Assembly: GCA_046050405.1 (NCBI GenBank)
Contig: JBJOPY010000027.1
Span: forward strand, 1-17,830
From: JADKCL01 sp046050405
Lineage (GTDB): Bacteria; Bacteroidota; Bacteroidia; J057; JADKCL01
Direction of reading: 5' to 3'
DNA: 17,830 nucleotides
Position numbers and translations under genes: made by a program. The notes beneath the pieces are model-generated. The model was not told the origin of the DNA and did no database searches. It worked only from the letters and a program-made list of their open reading frames with translations. Below are positions 15,637 through 17,830 of the stretch, piece by piece. Position 1 is the first letter of the stretch; each line of letters begins with the position of its first letter.

Positions 15637-17430
15637 TCATTTCCCTGGTACAAACTCGACGATCATGCTGGGCAGCCGCTGCACAATCGCCTCACGGTCA
15701 ATATCCAGGGGCAGATCCATCCCGACCAGCCGAAGGCGGCGCATCTGCGGCATGGCACGCAACTGCTGGATCAGGATGTCCAATGCCTTGCCCTGCATGA
15801 CCGGCAAGGAAAGCTCCCGCAGGCGGCCGAGGGTGCTCAGGTCCATGTTCAGGACGGGCAGGCTGTTCCCATTCAATGCCAGGATCTCCAGGCTGCGGAG
15901 CCCTTCGATGGCCTTGGGAAACGCCGTCAATTGATTGTCACTGAGGTCCAGCCAGCGGAGCTGCTGCAGCTGGCCGATGCTCCCGGGCAGTTCCCGCAGT
16001 CGATTGCTCCCGGCATACAGGTCGTTCAGGAGCACCATGCGGCCGATGTCCTCCGGCAGCTCGGCCAGCCGGTTGTGGGAGGCAGAGAGATAGCTGAGCT
16101 GGCTCGCCGCGCAGATCCCGTCCGGAAGCCGCTCCAGGTCATTCCCCCTCACGTCCAGCCGCTCCAGCCGTGGCAGTTCACCCAGCGATGGCGGCAGCTC
16201 CTTGAAGTAGTTCTCACTCAGGTCGAGCTGCGTCAATGCCTGCAATCCCTGAATGGAGGCCGGCAACTGCACCACCCGGTTTTTCCCGATCAGCAGGCGC
16301 TCCAGGCTGTGCAGCGCCCCGATCCCCTCCGGGAGGCCGTGCAGCTGGCAATCCGTGAGTTCCAGGGTCCGCAATTGCTGCAGTCCGCTGATGCTCGGCG
16401 GGAGGCTCTGCACCTTGGTGCCGTTCAGGAGCAGGATCTCCAGCCGCCCCAGGCTTCCGATTTCGTCCGGCAGCCGCTCGATCGGGTTTCCGAAGAGGTG
16501 CAATTCCTGCAATTCCCGGAGCTCCCCGATTTCCGGGGGAACCGTCTGGATGCGGTTGCGGTCGGCAGCCAGGAATTGCATCCCGGTCCACTGGCCGATG
16601 GTCGCCGGGAAGTGTGGAATCCTGTTCCGGGACAGGTTCAGCATTTGCAGGCGCGTGGCTTCCGTCATGTAGCCGGGCAATTCGTCCAGGGCATTGTCGC
16701 TCAGGTCCAGCAACTCCAGCGCCTGCAATTTGGAGATGCCCGGGCTCAGGCGGCTCAGGCGGTTGCCGTGGAGGTCCAGGCTGCGAAGCCTGGTCATCCT
16801 TGCCATGATGGGCGTGAGCCTGTCGATCTTGTTCCGGCTGAGGTCCAGCTCTTCCAGTGCCTCCAGGCGGCAGATTTTCTGGTCCATGGACGTGAGCGCA
16901 TTGTCGCTCAGGTCCAGTCTCGTCACCTGCCCGATCTCGCCGAGGTTGTCAGGAACCTCCTGCAAACCCATGTTGCTCAACCTCAATGTCCCGTCCTTGG
17001 CAAATTTCGCTGCAAATTCCGCCGTGTCTTCCACCCCATAGCGGAGCAGGAAGTCCAGGCTGAGATCCTGAAAGCGATAGAGATACTGTGCCAGGACGGT
17101 GCGGTCAATGGTCTGCTTCCGCCGCATGCGCCGGTACCAATCGGTGATGGCAACCTTGCCTTTGAACCGGTCCGGGTCGAGCTCCTCCTTCAGATCCCTG
17201 GACAGTCGCTTGGGTGCCGTCACCCTGAACAGCTCCGCCGCCCGCCGCCGCACAGGCACCTGGGGACTGAACAACCCGAGCGCCAGCAGGTCTGTCAACG
17301 CAAACGAAGCGTCGGGAACCCCTGCGAGGATTTCCAGTCCCATGGCCACGTTTTCCGCCTTGGGACTGCGCAGCAGCTGGAGGAGATGGGTCTTGGAAGG
17401 CTGCAAGCCGCCGTTTTCGTCTGCATTCAT
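15637..17430 (-). CDS. Leucine-rich repeat protein (17 regular 23-residue repeats)
   Basis: A 597-residue protein with no signal peptide, so probably cytoplasmic. Residues 1-147 are a helical N-terminal region (LLQLLRSPKAENVAMGLEIL; LALGLFSPQVPVRRRAAELF) that resembles a HEAT-like or capping domain. Residues ~148-538 are 17 consecutive LRRs of exactly 23 residues, of the LxxLDLSxNxLxxLPxxIGxL type found in plant intracellular Ras-group and SHOC2-like proteins. Two diverged repeats close the array. Such solenoids bind proteins. The ATG at 17430 begins the only sensible frame; no clear Shine-Dalgarno is seen. It lies 276 bases upstream of the MoxR gene on the same strand, so it may supply target recognition for that module, although the gap makes a single operon uncertain. 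No enzymatic domain (kinase, GTPase, E3 ligase) is visible. Confidence 0.93.
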   Translation of the reverse strand: MNADENGGLQPSKTHLLQLLRSPKAENVAMGLEILAGVPDASFALTDLLALGLFSPQVPVRRRAAELFRVTAPKRLSRDLKEELDPDRFKGKVAITDWYRRMRRKQTIDRTVLAQYLYRFQDLSLDFLLRYGVEDTAEFAAKFAKDGTLRLSNMGLQEVPDNLGEIGQVTRLDLSDNALTSMDQKICRLEALEELDLSRNKIDRLTPIMARMTRLRSLDLHGNRLSRLSPGISKLQALELLDLSDNALDELPGYMTEATRLQMLNLSRNRIPHFPATIGQWTGMQFLAADRNRIQTVPPEIGELRELQELHLFGNPIERLPDEIGSLGRLEILLLNGTKVQSLPPSISGLQQLRTLELTDCQLHGLPEGIGALHSLERLLIGKNRVVQLPASIQGLQALTQLDLSENYFKELPPSLGELPRLERLDVRGNDLERLPDGICAASQLSYLSASHNRLAELPEDIGRMVLLNDLYAGSNRLRELPGSIGQLQQLRWLDLSDNQLTAFPKAIEGLRSLEILALNGNSLPVLNMDLSTLGRLRELSLPVMQGKALDILIQQLRAMPQMRRLRLVGMDLPLDIDREAIVQRLPSMIVEFVPGK

Positions 17431-17589
17431 TCAGGAATATCCATTGTTCCAGGCGCAATTTAAACCCTAAGCCCCAACAAGCAACGCAACATTTTCAAAT
17501 CATTGGGAAGATGGCCTAGCCAAGGTCGGAGCTTTCCTCCGGTTGCAAGGGCATGCAATGGTATCCGACCTGCGGTGAAGGACAAGGCT

Positions 17590-17612
17590 GAATTCGGCTG
17601 CTACTCGAATTC
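17590..17612. repeat. Perfect 7-bp inverted repeat
   Basis: GAATTCG (17590-17596) and CGAATTC (17606-17612) around a 9-base spacer. It sits between the LRR start (17430, leftward) and the transposase start (17662, rightward). It may be an operator or part of the insertion sequence end. Confidence 0.4.
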
Positions 17613-17626
17613 GTGGGTGGATATAG

Positions 17627-17657
17627 TTGTGCTTTCGGGGTCAAATTGTTATGTTTG
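17627..17657 (+). promoter_or_regulatory. Bacteroidota-type promoter at the transposase
   Basis: TTG (17627-17629), 20 bases, then TATGTTTG (17650-17657), an exact TAnnTTTG. The expected transcript start (~17663) falls on the first codons of the transposase, suggesting a leaderless message or a downstream start such as the second ATG at 17665. Confidence 0.6.
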
Positions 17658-17661
17658 TCAC

Positions 17662-17830
17662 ATGATGTCGGTCAAGGGTTTTTTACATGCGGAAGAGGTC
17701 CTCGAGATCAAGAAACGGCACCGGCAGTGCCGGTTGAAAAGTTACGCCGACCGCCTGAAGGCGATGCTGCTGCTCAACGACGGGTATTCTTTTGCGGAGG
17801 TCTCAGCCATCCTGGTCCTCGACGACGACA
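17662..17830 (+). CDS. IS630-type transposase, N-terminal fragment (cut by window edge)
   Basis: Fifty-six residues are visible before the window ends. They begin MMSVKGFLHAEEVLEIKKRH, then carry SYADRLKAMLLLNDGYSFAE (27-46) and VSAILVLDDD, the N-terminal helix-turn-helix (R.KA.LL...G.S..E....L.LD) typical of IS630-family transposases. The DDE catalytic domain would lie beyond the edge. IS630 elements insert at TA dinucleotides; the left end is probably within ~17620-17650, but its terminal repeat cannot be confirmed without the other end. The start could be 17662 or 17665. Confidence 0.8.
   Translation, partial: MMSVKGFLHAEEVLEIKKRHRQCRLKSYADRLKAMLLLNDGYSFAEVSAILVLDDD

Noticed and set aside
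15931..17463. 510-codon plus-strand open frame opposite the LRR gene
   Set aside because: It is the antisense of a highly regular LRR array, so its periodic Gln/Val/Leu pattern is a by-product of the repeat on the other strand.
17431..17661. Exact left terminal repeat of the IS630 element
   Set aside because: Only one end of the element is in the window, so no pair of terminal repeats can be compared; any precise boundary would be a guess.

Overview
The window most likely comes from a Bacteroidota chromosome of fairly high GC. Three things in the sequence support this. The protein at 4449-6512 is a secreted Omp28-like protein whose last ~80 residues have the shape of a type IX secretion (T9SS) sorting domain. 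Two short promoters (near 6789-6818 and 17627-17657) match the Bacteroidota pattern TTG-N19/20-TAnnTTTG exactly at -7. Several genes have no obvious Shine-Dalgarno sequence. The family or genus cannot be resolved from this sequence; a high-GC Saprospiria or Flavobacteriales lineage would fit, but that is inference.

Layout from left to right: a plus-strand pair encoding a DUF2004-like protein and an ankyrin-repeat protein (192-2076); a 323-base gap; a plus-strand pair encoding a small coiled-coil protein and an ABC1/UbiB-type atypical kinase (2400-4358); a strong bidirectional terminator (4394-4429); the convergent T9SS-secreted Omp28-like protein (4449-6512, minus); a divergent small protein made of two copies of an EF-hand-like module (6843-7310); a convergent GT-C glycosyltransferase (7433-9427, minus); a gene-poor stretch of about 1.07 kb; a membrane-anchored GH18-like protein with altered catalytic residues (10499-11845); a pRiA4b ORF-3-like protein behind a candidate operator (12192-12752); and a minus-strand block that reads LRR protein, then MoxR-type AAA+ ATPase, then metallopeptidase-like/VWA protein (17430 down to 12972). 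The right edge cuts into an IS630-type transposase (17662 onward).

The clearest functional unit is the MoxR ATPase and DUF2201/VWA pair, four bases apart and probably co-translated. This is the classic arrangement of an AAA+ remodelling motor with a MIDAS-containing substrate adaptor. A 17-unit LRR protein encoded just upstream on the same strand is a possible recognition partner. The other genes look like independent housekeeping or envelope loci. No CRISPR array, rRNA or tRNA was recognised. The most unusual items are the calmodulin-sized EF-hand-like duplication, the GH18-like protein with Asp at the catalytic Glu position, the three-copy ACATTC/GAATGT operator candidate and the MoxR-VWA-LRR neighbourhood.
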